This document shows positions 33,763-42,934 of a DNA stretch of 64,000 bases, one piece after another. Each line of letters starts with the position of its first letter. Positions within the stretch are counted from its first letter, which is position 1. Position numbers and translations under genes: made by a program. This DNA is from Ilyomonas sp965199845. GTDB taxonomy: Bacteria > Bacteroidota > Bacteroidia > Chitinophagales > Chitinophagaceae. The stretch covers positions 682,001 through 746,000 of the forward strand of contig CBDATZ010000054.1 of NCBI GenBank assembly GCA_965199845.1. Reading direction: 5' to 3'. The notes beneath the pieces are model-generated. The model saw only the letters and a list, made by a program, of their open reading frames with translations, did no database searches and was not told the DNA's origin.

Positions 33763-35436
33763 ATGAAATCTACATATCTTTTTAGTTTACTTTTTTCAGC
33801 TCTTTTACTGCCGTTTGTAAAAACGGCGGCGCAAGCGCCGCCTATATTATGGCAAAAAACAATTGGCGGCGATAGTGCTGATATTTTATCCGGCGTGCAG
33901 GCACTGAATGGCGGCGGCATTGTATTGAGCGGATATAGCAAATCGGGTATTTCCGGCGATAAAAAAGATACCTCACGCGGCGGTTTCGATTTTTGGGTAG
34001 TGAAGCTAAACGAAAACGGTTCTCTCGCCTGGGAAAAAACCTATGGCGGTTCTTCCGACGATACTACTACGCGCATTATCAGAACGACCGATAACGGCTT
34101 CCTGTTAGGTGGCACCAGTTTATCTACACGCTCAGGCGATAAAGCCTATTTAACCAACAGCTTAAGCCCCGATTATTGGGTATTGAAATTAGATAAGAAC
34201 GGACAATTATTATGGCAAAAAAACTTCGGTGGCGATTTTACTGAAAAGTTAATGGGACTTTCTGAAAACAGCTATGGCTATGCCATTTTAGGACATTCCT
34301 ATTCCGATATCAGCGGCGATAAAGAAACCGATAATACAGGTTCTGAAAACCGCGCCGATTACTGGCTGGTTTCAACAGACAAAACCGGCAAATTAAAACA
34401 TACTTATACATACGGAACCGTTGGACCTGAATTATCTTGCTGCAGCATTGCTTCTGATTTTGGAAACGTGATAGGCGGTTCCAGTTATTCGCGCGCGCAA
34501 CAGGGCGCTAAAACAAGCAATCCGTATGGCGGCTGCGATTACTGGATTGTAAGAACCGATTTAAGCGGTACGAAAGTTTATGATAGTACAATAGGCGGTT
34601 CATCATCCGATTTTATGACCTGTCTGAAAGGAACACACGATGGCGGCTATATGGCCGGCGGTTATTCCGAATCACCCATCTCAGGAAAAAAAACAGATTC
34701 TTCCCGCGGCGCTTACGATTACTGGTTGTTGAAAATGAATATTGATGGCAGCATCAAATGGCAAAAAACATTGGGCGGTAACTTAGGCGATTATATGACA
34801 TCGGTTGATGAAACACATGATGGCGGTTATATTGTAGGCGGTTATTCCAGCTCTGACATCAGCGGTGAAAAATCGGAAAATTCAAAAGGTGGAAATGATT
34901 ACTGGATTGTAAAACTTGATTCGCTTGGAAATAAACAATGGGATAAAACCTTTGGCGGCAGCGGCGACGATAAACTAACCGGCGTAGCCGAATACGCTTT
35001 GGGTGAATACATTTTATGCGGTACTTCCAACTCACCCATTTCCGGCGATAAAACAGCCGGCACCATGGGTGGAACCGGAAAACCGGATTATTGGGTAATC
35101 AGGCTGGGCAAAGGTCTTACCGATTCTACCGGCGGAACCGATACAACAGGCGGCGGTATTGACACCTTACCAACTAAAGGCGTTTACAATCTTACCATTC
35201 TTGCTAACCCGACTTCGGGTAATAATCTGGGTATCCGCTTTAGCTCTACCGATAATGAAACCACTCCTTTTATTGTACATAGTTACGATGGCAAAAAAGT
35301 AATTTCGGTTACATACATAGCAACACCGGAATCGCAGGACAAACAGATAGCCATTGCAAAACTTCCGAAAGGTGTGTACTACATAACCATGTACACAAAA
35401 CAGAAAAAATTAACCAAGATGTTTATAAAACAATAA
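33763..35436 (+). CDS. T9SS-secreted repeat protein with type A sorting domain
   Basis: 557 residues. After the signal peptide come about seven repeats of roughly 55-60 residues, each shaped WQKT-x-GGxxxD, then GGYxxxGYSxSxISGDK, then DYWxxKLDxxG, a beta-propeller-like family seen in secreted Bacteroidota proteins. A Thr/Gly-rich linker (STGGTDTTGGGIDT) leads to the type A C-terminal domain ending KGVYYITMYTKQKKLTKMFI. The protein should be exported by the type IX system and anchored or released at the surface. The role is unknown. A terminator follows. Confidence 0.9.
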   Translation: MKSTYLFSLLFSALLLPFVKTAAQAPPILWQKTIGGDSADILSGVQALNGGGIVLSGYSKSGISGDKKDTSRGGFDFWVVKLNENGSLAWEKTYGGSSDDTTTRIIRTTDNGFLLGGTSLSTRSGDKAYLTNSLSPDYWVLKLDKNGQLLWQKNFGGDFTEKLMGLSENSYGYAILGHSYSDISGDKETDNTGSENRADYWLVSTDKTGKLKHTYTYGTVGPELSCCSIASDFGNVIGGSSYSRAQQGAKTSNPYGGCDYWIVRTDLSGTKVYDSTIGGSSSDFMTCLKGTHDGGYMAGGYSESPISGKKTDSSRGAYDYWLLKMNIDGSIKWQKTLGGNLGDYMTSVDETHDGGYIVGGYSSSDISGEKSENSKGGNDYWIVKLDSLGNKQWDKTFGGSGDDKLTGVAEYALGEYILCGTSNSPISGDKTAGTMGGTGKPDYWVIRLGKGLTDSTGGTDTTGGGIDTLPTKGVYNLTILANPTSGNNLGIRFSSTDNETTPFIVHSYDGKKVISVTYIATPESQDKQIAIAKLPKGVYYITMYTKQKKLTKMFIKQ

Positions 35437-35455
35437 TCTTATTTTATTGGAATTG

Positions 35456-35492
35456 AAAAGCCTTTCATAAGTTATTTATGAAAGGCTTTTTT
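35456..35492 (+). terminator. Terminator of the propeller gene
   Basis: The arms AAAAGCCTTTCATAA and TTTATGAAAGGCTTTT flank a short loop and a T run follows. Confidence 0.85.
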
Positions 35493-35524
35493 GTTATTTT
35501 TCATCAATACAAATCAATAAAATA

Positions 35525-35878
35525 ATGGCGCCGAAACAAGTGGTAGAGAAATGGGTAAAAGCTTTTAATAATACAAATGTAAGTTCACTACAAAATTTAT
35601 ATGTTGTTGATGCGGTAAATCATCAAATGCCCAACGAAACGGTACACGGAAAAGAAGGCATCGGCAATATGTTTCGTGATGAATTTAAAGCAGCACCAGA
35701 TATGCATTGCATACCTGAACAGATTATTTCGGAAGGCGATTGGGCAGTATTGGAATGACGCGATCCGAAAGGTTTCAGAGGCTGTGGTTTTTTCCTGGTA
35801 AAAAACGATTTGATACAAACGCAGCGCGGCTATTGGGATAAACCAAGCTTTCGTAAACTGTACGGCATTGCGGAGTAA
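35525..35878 (+). pseudogene. SnoaL/NTF2-like protein with a nonsense mutation
   Basis: The frame reads VEKWVKAFNNTNVSSLQNLY, then MFRDEFKAAPDMHCI, then VLE, then TGA at 35756-35758, and continues in the same frame for another 39 codons, RDPKGFRGCGFFLVKN and RGYWDKPSFRKLYGIAE, to a TAA at 35876. In SnoaL-like ester-cyclase/nuclear-transport-fold proteins the residue at this point is Trp (EWRDP-x-G-x-RGCGFF), so TGG has become TGA. The stop removes the last strands of the sheet. TGA is a normal stop elsewhere in the window. Confidence 0.8.
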
Positions 35879-35972
35879 TTTATAAGCAATAATTTCAGTA
35901 AATAAAATCTATACAGTTTACATTTATAACTTGTAAATATTTTATGCATGGATATAATTATAAAAGAGCAAA

Positions 35973-37322
35973 TTGAAACAACAGCCGCGTAAACCAAAAT
36001 CATTACAGGAAGAACTAAAAAGTTTACTTCCGATGACGCAAGAACAGGAAAAACGATTGAATGAAAAATTCAATCTTGAATTCAATTACAATTCGAATCA
36101 TATTGAAGGCAATACGCTTACTTACACGGAAACAAAACAATTTCTTCAATTTGAAGAAACGGACAATAAACATACACTTCGGGAATATGAAGAAATGAAA
36201 GCCAGTGAATTTGCATTGGAATTGATAAAAGAATTGGCTGCAGATGAAGAACGTCCGTTAAACGAACTGAATACGCTCTGTTTGACGTTGCACGGATAAA
36301 ATACCTGAATCAAATTTTATTGGTTCGTCCTTATTGGAAAGAAGCGCTCACAGTTGACGGACAACCTATCCGCAGAAAAATATTAGTTGGTGAATACAAA
36401 GCACAACCCAATTCTGTATTGCTGGAAAACGGAAAAATGTTCGATTATGCTTCTCCTGCCGAAACACCTATGCTGATGCATGATTTACTGAATTGGTATA
36501 AAGAAGAAATGGACAAAGGCGAATTGCATCCGGTTGAATTAGCGGCTTTGCTTCATTATAAACTCTTTCCATAAATTCGTTTGTATTCATCCATTTGATG
36601 ATGGGAACGGAAGGATTTCTCGTTTGCTAATGAATTATGTTTTATACAAAAATAACTTTCCTCCTATTATTGTAAAAACAGAAGATAAAAACAATTATCG
36701 TCGTGCTTTACATGATGCCGATTCCGGCAATCTGGAATCGTTTATAAATTATATAGCTGAACAATTTATTTGGTCTTTACAATTAAACATCAAAGCAGCC
36801 AAAAATGAAAGTTTAGAAGAAAGGCAAGATTGGAGAAAAAAACTAAGTTTGATGAGGAAGAATCTAGATAAGCAAGATGGCATTCAAGAAACGAAATCAA
36901 CAGAAGTACTTATAAAGCTCATTACTGAAAGGCTCTATCCTTTACTCAACAATCTTTTTCAAAAGTTAGACATAGTTCGAGAGCTTTTTCTTAATTCATA
37001 TATTTTGGTTTATGAAGGAAATAGTAGGTTTAGACAAACACCAATAACTGAAGAAACTGTAAAAAGATACTTTAAAGATGAGTTGAATACTTATATGATG
37101 TTTGATAGCTTTAAAAAAAATGGGATTAACACTTTTGATGTTTTAATAAAAATAGGTTTTAAATTTCATAGTCATTACTATGAAATTATTATAGAAAATG
37201 ATGAACTATTAAACAAGTTCTATCATCAAGATTTTTCTATTCAAGAAATTGATTCAATTTCTGATATGTGTGGTAAATTTCTTCTATCAAAGATTCAATC
37301 GAAAATAAACTCATTTACATAA
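35973..37322 (+). pseudogene. Fic/DOC-family protein broken by two frame disruptions
   Basis: Three consecutive frames encode one Fic protein. The first (35973-36299) has the N-terminal helices and the inhibitory-type EGNTLTYTET motif. The second (about 36262-36574) carries LLVRPYWKEALTVDGQPIRR and GEYKAQPNSVLLENG. The third has the catalytic motif HPFDDGNGRISR at 36588-36623 and continues to 37322. The first break is between 36262 and 36310. The second fits a 13-bp insertion: ATAAACTC (36558) and ATAAATTC (36571) flank it, and removing 13 bp restores the frame. An intact protein would AMPylate a target; here no full-length product can form. Confidence 0.8.
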
Positions 37323-37330
37323 ATTCCTCA

Positions 37331-38179
37331 TCATTCAAATCTGCTAAAGCCTTCTATATTTCTATACGGCGTACTAAAGAAATGATACACCACATCGTTA
37401 AACTGATCTTTATAAAAGATAGGCGTAGAATGCCCGGAATTGGGTAATATCCATAAATACGATTTCGGAATATTGTCCGCAATCAGCATTGTGTGTTTTG
37501 TGCGGATCACATCGTGGTCGCCGCCTATAATTAGTGTCGGGCAAGCAATGGTTTTGAGTTGTTGTAAAGAAATATGCGGTTCGTAAGTTAACAGGTGTGC
37601 CAGCTTTAACGTGTTCTTTGTTTTCGCATCCTGGGGTTTACTTTGTAAAGTCGTATTATAGTTCATCGCCCAGTTGTAAACAAATGGATCTACCGCACTT
37701 GTATCAGGCGTCAGGTTGGCGCCGGTAACGGCTAACTTCTTTACTTTTTCGGGGTGGTGAATGGCTAATAAAAGTCCGTTAATGCCGCCGTCGCTCCAGC
37801 CAATTACATTGCAGGAATCTATGTGTAGTGTATCAAGCAAAGCATTCAAATCATCCGTCATCATTTCATAGCTAAGCGAATCACCGTTGTCAACCGATTT
37901 TCCCTGTGCGCGACTATCAGCCAATATGACTTTATAATGCTGTGAGAAAAAAGGAATCTGGTACATAAAATTGTTGATAGAACCACCGTTACCATGAATA
38001 ATAAGCAGCGGCTCACCTTGTCCGTAAGTTTCATAATACATCTTGAAACCGCGTGTATTTACATACTTACCAACCTTCTCATTTCTGCCATAAACAGATG
38101 TATCAAAAGGCGATTGCGCGCAGGCAATCTGGGCAAAACTAAAAAGCACAAACACGAAATATAAAATACGGTTTATCAT
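37331..38179 (-). CDS. Secreted alpha/beta hydrolase
   Basis: 282 residues with a signal peptide ending in AQIACAQ. Canonical hydrolase fold: LLIIHGNGGSINNFMYQI (oxyanion HG), nucleophile Ser in NVIGWSDGGINGLLL, a late Asp in LIIGGDHDVIRT, and His in PNSGHSTPIF. The YETYGQGEPLL start of the core is typical of the large epoxide-hydrolase/lactonase group. Substrate unknown. I use the ATG at 38177-38179, directly before the signal; the longer frame runs into a CTTGTCTC repeat. Confidence 0.88.
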   Translation of the reverse strand: MINRILYFVFVLFSFAQIACAQSPFDTSVYGRNEKVGKYVNTRGFKMYYETYGQGEPLLIIHGNGGSINNFMYQIPFFSQHYKVILADSRAQGKSVDNGDSLSYEMMTDDLNALLDTLHIDSCNVIGWSDGGINGLLLAIHHPEKVKKLAVTGANLTPDTSAVDPFVYNWAMNYNTTLQSKPQDAKTKNTLKLAHLLTYEPHISLQQLKTIACPTLIIGGDHDVIRTKHTMLIADNIPKSYLWILPNSGHSTPIFYKDQFNDVVYHFFSTPYRNIEGFSRFE

Positions 38180-38190
38180 ATTGATTTTTA

Positions 38191-38210
38191 TAGCCACGAA
38201 GGCACAAAGT
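38191..38210 (+). repeat. CCACGAAGG repeat, copy 2
   Basis: GCCACGAAGGCACAAAG, just upstream of the hydrolase gene. Confidence 0.45.
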
Positions 38211-38235
38211 TTTTTTATTTCAAAATTTAATTTCC

Positions 38236-38292
38236 CTCTTGTAATCTTGTCTCTTGAATCTTGTTGCTTGTCTCTTGTAATCTTGTTTCTTA
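38236..38292 (+). repeat. CTTGTCTCTTG word repeats
   Basis: Consecutive variants CTCTTGTAATCTTG, TCTCTTGAATCTTG, TTGCTTGTCTCTTG, TAATCTTGTTTCTT. A related array is at 45884-45950. Confidence 0.65.
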
Positions 38293-38297
38293 TCCAT

Positions 38298-39494
38298 TTA
38301 TTGTTCAAAATAAGCCAGCGTTCCGCCAACCCACTCGCGGTCTTTATTGTAGCGCACACCAATCATTTTACCTTTACTCATGCGCGATAAGTTTTGCGTG
38401 GCAACAGGTCTGGCATCGCCTTCTTTCCAGAAATAAAAAATGCGGATTTCTGCCTTGGCAGGCACGTCAGGAGTTGGTATGATGTCGGCATAATTTACCT
38501 TACGCTGCAATATCCAGTTATGGCGGTCGGTTACTTTATCAATATCTGCTTTGGTAACATCAATAACAACGCCTTGCCCGGCAAAAGAAAACAACGGTTT
38601 CAATACATAGTTTTCCAAATCTTCCGGCAGCTTTTTAATATCGCTTAGAAAGCGGGTTTCCGGCACAAAAGGATGATGAATAAAAGGCAATGTAAATTTG
38701 CTGATGCGGTAAAACCAGTTGGGATGCGGAACCCATTGCACATCCAAATCTTCTAACAGCAATTTGCCCCGCTCCTGCACTTCGGCGCTTTGCTGTTGCA
38801 AATCATCGAAGATGATGCGGTTATAAATACGCTTTACCTGAATTTTCCTGCCTTCTTTTTCATAATACAATTTGTTGCCTTCTTTTATCAGTTCCATTAA
38901 GTCAACAACAGGAATGTGCAGGTAATCTTCGGTACAATAAAAATCAACTCTTGTCTTTTGCTGATGCGGCAATATTTCAAGCAGAATTACATTCTCCGGA
39001 TTTTCATCTTTTAAAATAACCTCTTTTAATAATTGCAGGTAGGTTTCTTTGGTAAATCCATTTAAATACGAAGAATAACCTTCGGGAATGTTCAGATATT
39101 TTCTTGCCATTTCATCCTGAAAAACCTGGAAAGCAAACAAGGTTGGAAAGCCCTGCATCTCTATCAGTTGCGGTTCCAGTTCGCCCTTATCATTTTTACA
39201 AATGCCAAAATCAAAAGCTATAAAATGCGTATGCTCATTTTCGTTCGGCACTTTTGCATCAGCCGGAATAGCGTGCGCAGTCAGCGTTTTAAAGTTATAG
39301 CCGGTAATCACATCAACAATACTTTCGCAGGCATCCAGTATTTTTTTGGTGAATTCTTTACCAATAAAGATGGGCGTTTCTACAATGCGAAACTGAAGTG
39401 CATCATGATGAAGATTAGACAACTCAGCCACATAAGCTTTATACTTCTCTTTATCAAAATGGCTGTTGTACCAGGTGCGTATTTCTGTAACCAT
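38298..39494 (-). CDS. Conserved protein with ATP-grasp-like features
   Basis: 398 residues, soluble, no signal. Segments look like an ATP-grasp enzyme: YVLKPLFSFAGQGVVIDV resembles the Lys-x5-7-GxGV nucleotide loop, RHNWILQRKV the hinge Glu/Gln region, and AEIRIFYFW a metal-site strand. The N-terminal part (FGICKNDKGELEPQLIEMQG) carries an acidic patch. I know this only as a conserved uncharacterised protein; a ligase acting on a peptide or amine is possible but not shown. The ATG at 39492-39494 is preferred to one 15 codons upstream. Confidence 0.65.
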   Translation of the reverse strand: MVTEIRTWYNSHFDKEKYKAYVAELSNLHHDALQFRIVETPIFIGKEFTKKILDACESIVDVITGYNFKTLTAHAIPADAKVPNENEHTHFIAFDFGICKNDKGELEPQLIEMQGFPTLFAFQVFQDEMARKYLNIPEGYSSYLNGFTKETYLQLLKEVILKDENPENVILLEILPHQQKTRVDFYCTEDYLHIPVVDLMELIKEGNKLYYEKEGRKIQVKRIYNRIIFDDLQQQSAEVQERGKLLLEDLDVQWVPHPNWFYRISKFTLPFIHHPFVPETRFLSDIKKLPEDLENYVLKPLFSFAGQGVVIDVTKADIDKVTDRHNWILQRKVNYADIIPTPDVPAKAEIRIFYFWKEGDARPVATQNLSRMSKGKMIGVRYNKDREWVGGTLAYFEQ

Positions 39495-39595
39495 AAGCTT
39501 TTGTTGAAAAAAATAAAAGTACGAAACGAGTAAATACAATCGGTAAAAGAAATGAATACAGAGTTATGTTGCAGAATAATCAGGTATTGACTTTT

Positions 39596-40729
39596 ATGCA
39601 ACAACCAACCGGAATACAGTCACCAAAACAACACAAACTTTTTGGGCTCGATCATTTACGCGCGCTGGCTATCATTCTTGTTTTCGTTTATCATTACGGA
39701 CGACTTTTTCCGCATCCTGACTGGACAAATACCATCAGTAAATTCGGCTGGACAGGTGTTGATTTGTTCTTTGTTTTAAGCGGTTATTTAATTGCTTCGC
39801 AATTGTTCTTCTCTCTTACTAAAACAGGAAATATATCGCTGAAAGAATTTTTTATAAAACGATTCTTCCGCATTTTACCGGCTTATTTTGTTGTTGTCGC
39901 GCTTTACTTTTTATTTCCTGTTTTACGCGAACACGAATCACTCGCGCCGCTTTGGAAATACCTGACTTTCTCACAAAATATTGGTCTTGATTTGCGCACG
40001 CAAGGAACGTTTTCTCATGCGTGGTCGCTGTGTATAGAAGAACAGTTTTATTTATTGTTTCCACTGATATTACTTGGGCTTCATCATTATAATTTTTTAC
40101 GCAAAGGCTTTTGGTTATTGATGATTTTATTCGTGTTTGGTTTTGCCGCCAGGTTGTATTCGTGGTATGTGTTAGTAGCGCCACACGCAGGCGAAGATGT
40201 GTTTTGGGTGTATTGGCACAAATGGATTTATTACATCACTGTTTGCCGTTTAGATGGTTTGCTCATTGGCGTTTCTATCGCTGCCTTATTTCAATATAAA
40301 CCGGTTATAAAAACGCGGATACAACAGCATGGAAATGGCTTGCTGATAGCAGGCTTGATTGTATTAACAGCCGCGTACTTTTTGTGTTTGAACGAAGATA
40401 GCTTTGGTGCATCTGTGTTTGGTTTTCCGTTGGTAGATTTTGGTTATGGTTTGTTAGTAACGGCTGCCATCAGCCCGAGAACTTTTTTATATAAAACACC
40501 ATCGCGATGGACAACAAAAATTGCGGCTTTGTCTTTTGCTGTTTATCTCACACATAAAATCATCATTCACCAAACGCAGGAACAGCTCGTAAAAATGAAC
40601 GTTGATAAAGAAAGCAATGTTATGTTTTTCATTTGCATTCTTACCTGTTTGCTTGGTGCATTTTTACTAAATGAATTGATTGAAAAACCATTTTTGAAAT
40701 GGAAAAGCCAGTTACTGAAAACAATATAA
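39596..40729 (+). CDS. Acyltransferase 3 family (OafA/YrhL-like) membrane protein
   Basis: 377 residues and about ten membrane helices. The opening GLDHLRALAIILVFVYHYGR holds the catalytic His-x-Arg-type motif of this family, and WTGVDLFFVLSGYLIASQLF and RRFFRILPAYF-like KRFFRILPAYFVVV follow. CIEEQFYLLFPLILLGL is a further hallmark. Such enzymes move acetyl or other acyl groups from the cytoplasm to surface glycans. It stands alone, so its glycan is unknown. The ATG at 39596 is used; the preceding TTG adds ten unconserved codons. Confidence 0.9.
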   Translation: MQQPTGIQSPKQHKLFGLDHLRALAIILVFVYHYGRLFPHPDWTNTISKFGWTGVDLFFVLSGYLIASQLFFSLTKTGNISLKEFFIKRFFRILPAYFVVVALYFLFPVLREHESLAPLWKYLTFSQNIGLDLRTQGTFSHAWSLCIEEQFYLLFPLILLGLHHYNFLRKGFWLLMILFVFGFAARLYSWYVLVAPHAGEDVFWVYWHKWIYYITVCRLDGLLIGVSIAALFQYKPVIKTRIQQHGNGLLIAGLIVLTAAYFLCLNEDSFGASVFGFPLVDFGYGLLVTAAISPRTFLYKTPSRWTTKIAALSFAVYLTHKIIIHQTQEQLVKMNVDKESNVMFFICILTCLLGAFLLNELIEKPFLKWKSQLLKTI

Positions 40730-40886
40730 AATAATGGCTTTGCAAAAAGTCAGATGACGAATCAATTATGTATGAATTGATATGATGAACTACATTATCA
40801 AAAGAAAATTCTTTTTATAGAATCCAATAGTTATTATAGAATTCTGTTTTTCTTTCTGCTTGATATAGAGAAAACGATTACCAGAA

Positions 40887-42767
40887 TTATTCTTTCACAC
40901 CATCCGTTTCCTTCGCAACGCCATCGCTTTTTTTCTGCACCGGTTTCGAAGCCAGGATTCCCGCAGGCACTTTAAGTTCGCCGGTTCCGGCGTCTATAAT
41001 GCCGTTACGTTCTTCTTCTATATTGGTTGCCTGTGTATATACATCGCCTGCAATCTGCCGTTTGCGAAGTTCTTCTTTAAACAATCTTATTTGTACAGCT
41101 CTGTCGTCATTATCTTTCGGTCCGCCATAATTTACAAAGCCAAAACCGCCCCACTCACTCACGATTATAGGCACCTGGTGACGATAAAAAAACGGGTCGC
41201 CCACAACAAGCGGAAAAGCGGCAACACCATTCAGTTGCCCGGCTACCAATCTGTCCAATACATTTTTCCAGTGTTCTAAATCAGGTGTGTAAAGATGCGC
41301 TGTCAGCAAATCAGATTTCAAACGACCTTCAAAAGATACATGCTGCCAGCCATCATTATCAACCACCAAAAACTGCGGATGCGCCAGTTGCATGTAATGA
41401 TAGGTTTCGATGATATATTGTCTTGTATCCGCGCTGGTCGCTACATCTTCTATGCCCCAGTCTTCGTTATACAAACTCCAGATAACAACAGACGGATGCG
41501 TTTCTATTAACGACAACATCCGCAGTAATTCGGCGCGATGTGCGGCGCGGCTTACCGCATTTGAACGATGCGGGCTTGGCACTTCTACCCACAACAGCAT
41601 TCCCATTTTATCTGCGAGGTTATACACGCGCGGGTCAACCCCGGCAATATGAATGCGAACGAGGTTGCAACCCAGTTCCTTCATAGCGTACATGTGTTTT
41701 TTAATGTCTTCGTAAGTAGATGTATTGGGCTGATACAAAATGCCATCTAAATAAATTTGCTTGTTATTCAGATACACACAACAACCGCGGGCTTCTATTT
41801 TGCGCAAGCCGAAATGCGTTTCTATTTCGGCGATATAATTTTTGGTATCAATAAGCTGGGCTACCAAACGATACATGTGCGGCGACTGGTGCGACCAATG
41901 TTTCGCCTCTGGTATTTCCAATACAAGACGCTGTCTTTTTTGCCCGGGTTCTAAATGCAGCGGATAATCGGATGTAGCAATTGGTTCATCGGTTTCCTGT
42001 TTGCGGTTGAATATTTTTAAACGGATGACGTAATCACCCACATCATGAATGCGTGTTGTTAAATTAAACCGAACCAGGTTATCTTCCAAAATACTTACTA
42101 CACCCACACGCGAGCGAAGACGATTGCGTTCTACCGCTTCGAGCCACACGCTGCGCACAGCGCCGCTGTAAGTCTGATACCAGATACCGCCGCGTTTATA
42201 TACATACGATTCCTGCTTTCCGCGTGGCCGGTCGGCATCCATATTATCCGCAATCCGGACGGTAAGACGATTTACCAGTTGCAAACTTTCATCGTTAATT
42301 TCATAAGAGAACGAAGTGTATTCGCCGATATGTATTTCTTCACCTTCAATGGTAGAAAGCGGCTTCCCGTTCAGCCAAACTCTTGTCTCATAGCCACAAG
42401 CTCCAAACGTAAGCTGCATCATAGTTTGCGGAGATAATTGCGAGCGGTCGGGCATAGGAAATTCGCGCTCATACCAAACCACCACTTTATCTTGCCAGGC
42501 GGGTTTGCCTGTTTCAGATTTGCCTTTATTTATCTGCTCTTCTATGCTGCCCGGCCATTGCGCGGTTCCGTTATATTGATGCCATAAAAACCAGCCTTCC
42601 TGCAAACCAACATCTTCGTTATCAAGTGCAAATTTCCATTCGCCATCCAGCAGCACATACGTGTTGGGACGAATAACAGCGCGTGGTAACGGATTGTTGA
42701 AAATTTCATCAAAAGCACCTTCCTCGCGACTTTTGGTAAGATTGTAATTGGGATGAACCTGTTCCAT
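40887..42767 (-). CDS. Glycoside hydrolase family 2 enzyme
   Basis: 626 residues. There is no signal peptide, so it is probably cytoplasmic. The sugar-binding domain is at about 45-190 (GEWKFALDNEDVG, WYEREFPMPD, FGACGYETRVWLNG), then the immunoglobulin-like domain and the TIM barrel from about 330. The acid/base is in WSLYNEDWGIED and the nucleophile in IIVSEWGGFGFVN. The best resemblance is to beta-galactosidase/beta-glucuronidase-like members; I cannot give the sugar. Confidence 0.9.
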   Translation of the reverse strand: MEQVHPNYNLTKSREEGAFDEIFNNPLPRAVIRPNTYVLLDGEWKFALDNEDVGLQEGWFLWHQYNGTAQWPGSIEEQINKGKSETGKPAWQDKVVVWYEREFPMPDRSQLSPQTMMQLTFGACGYETRVWLNGKPLSTIEGEEIHIGEYTSFSYEINDESLQLVNRLTVRIADNMDADRPRGKQESYVYKRGGIWYQTYSGAVRSVWLEAVERNRLRSRVGVVSILEDNLVRFNLTTRIHDVGDYVIRLKIFNRKQETDEPIATSDYPLHLEPGQKRQRLVLEIPEAKHWSHQSPHMYRLVAQLIDTKNYIAEIETHFGLRKIEARGCCVYLNNKQIYLDGILYQPNTSTYEDIKKHMYAMKELGCNLVRIHIAGVDPRVYNLADKMGMLLWVEVPSPHRSNAVSRAAHRAELLRMLSLIETHPSVVIWSLYNEDWGIEDVATSADTRQYIIETYHYMQLAHPQFLVVDNDGWQHVSFEGRLKSDLLTAHLYTPDLEHWKNVLDRLVAGQLNGVAAFPLVVGDPFFYRHQVPIIVSEWGGFGFVNYGGPKDNDDRAVQIRLFKEELRKRQIAGDVYTQATNIEEERNGIIDAGTGELKVPAGILASKPVQKKSDGVAKETDGVKE

Positions 42768-42934
42768 ACTTTTTATTTATCCGAGGCTATTAACAAGTAA
42801 AATTTTTATTTGTAATCGTGGCGCGCCAGCAAATGTGCAGCGCAAAAGGTGTATCAGATTTCAGTTTACCAGAAAGATCATCACCCGTTACAATCCATAC
42901 TCAAAAACAAAACCAACCACAAGCTTCTTATAAG

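Noticed and set aside
35756..35758. TGA read as Trp or selenocysteine
   Set aside because: TGA ends other genes in the window, no SECIS-like structure was seen, and the family residue is Trp, so a nonsense mutation is simpler.
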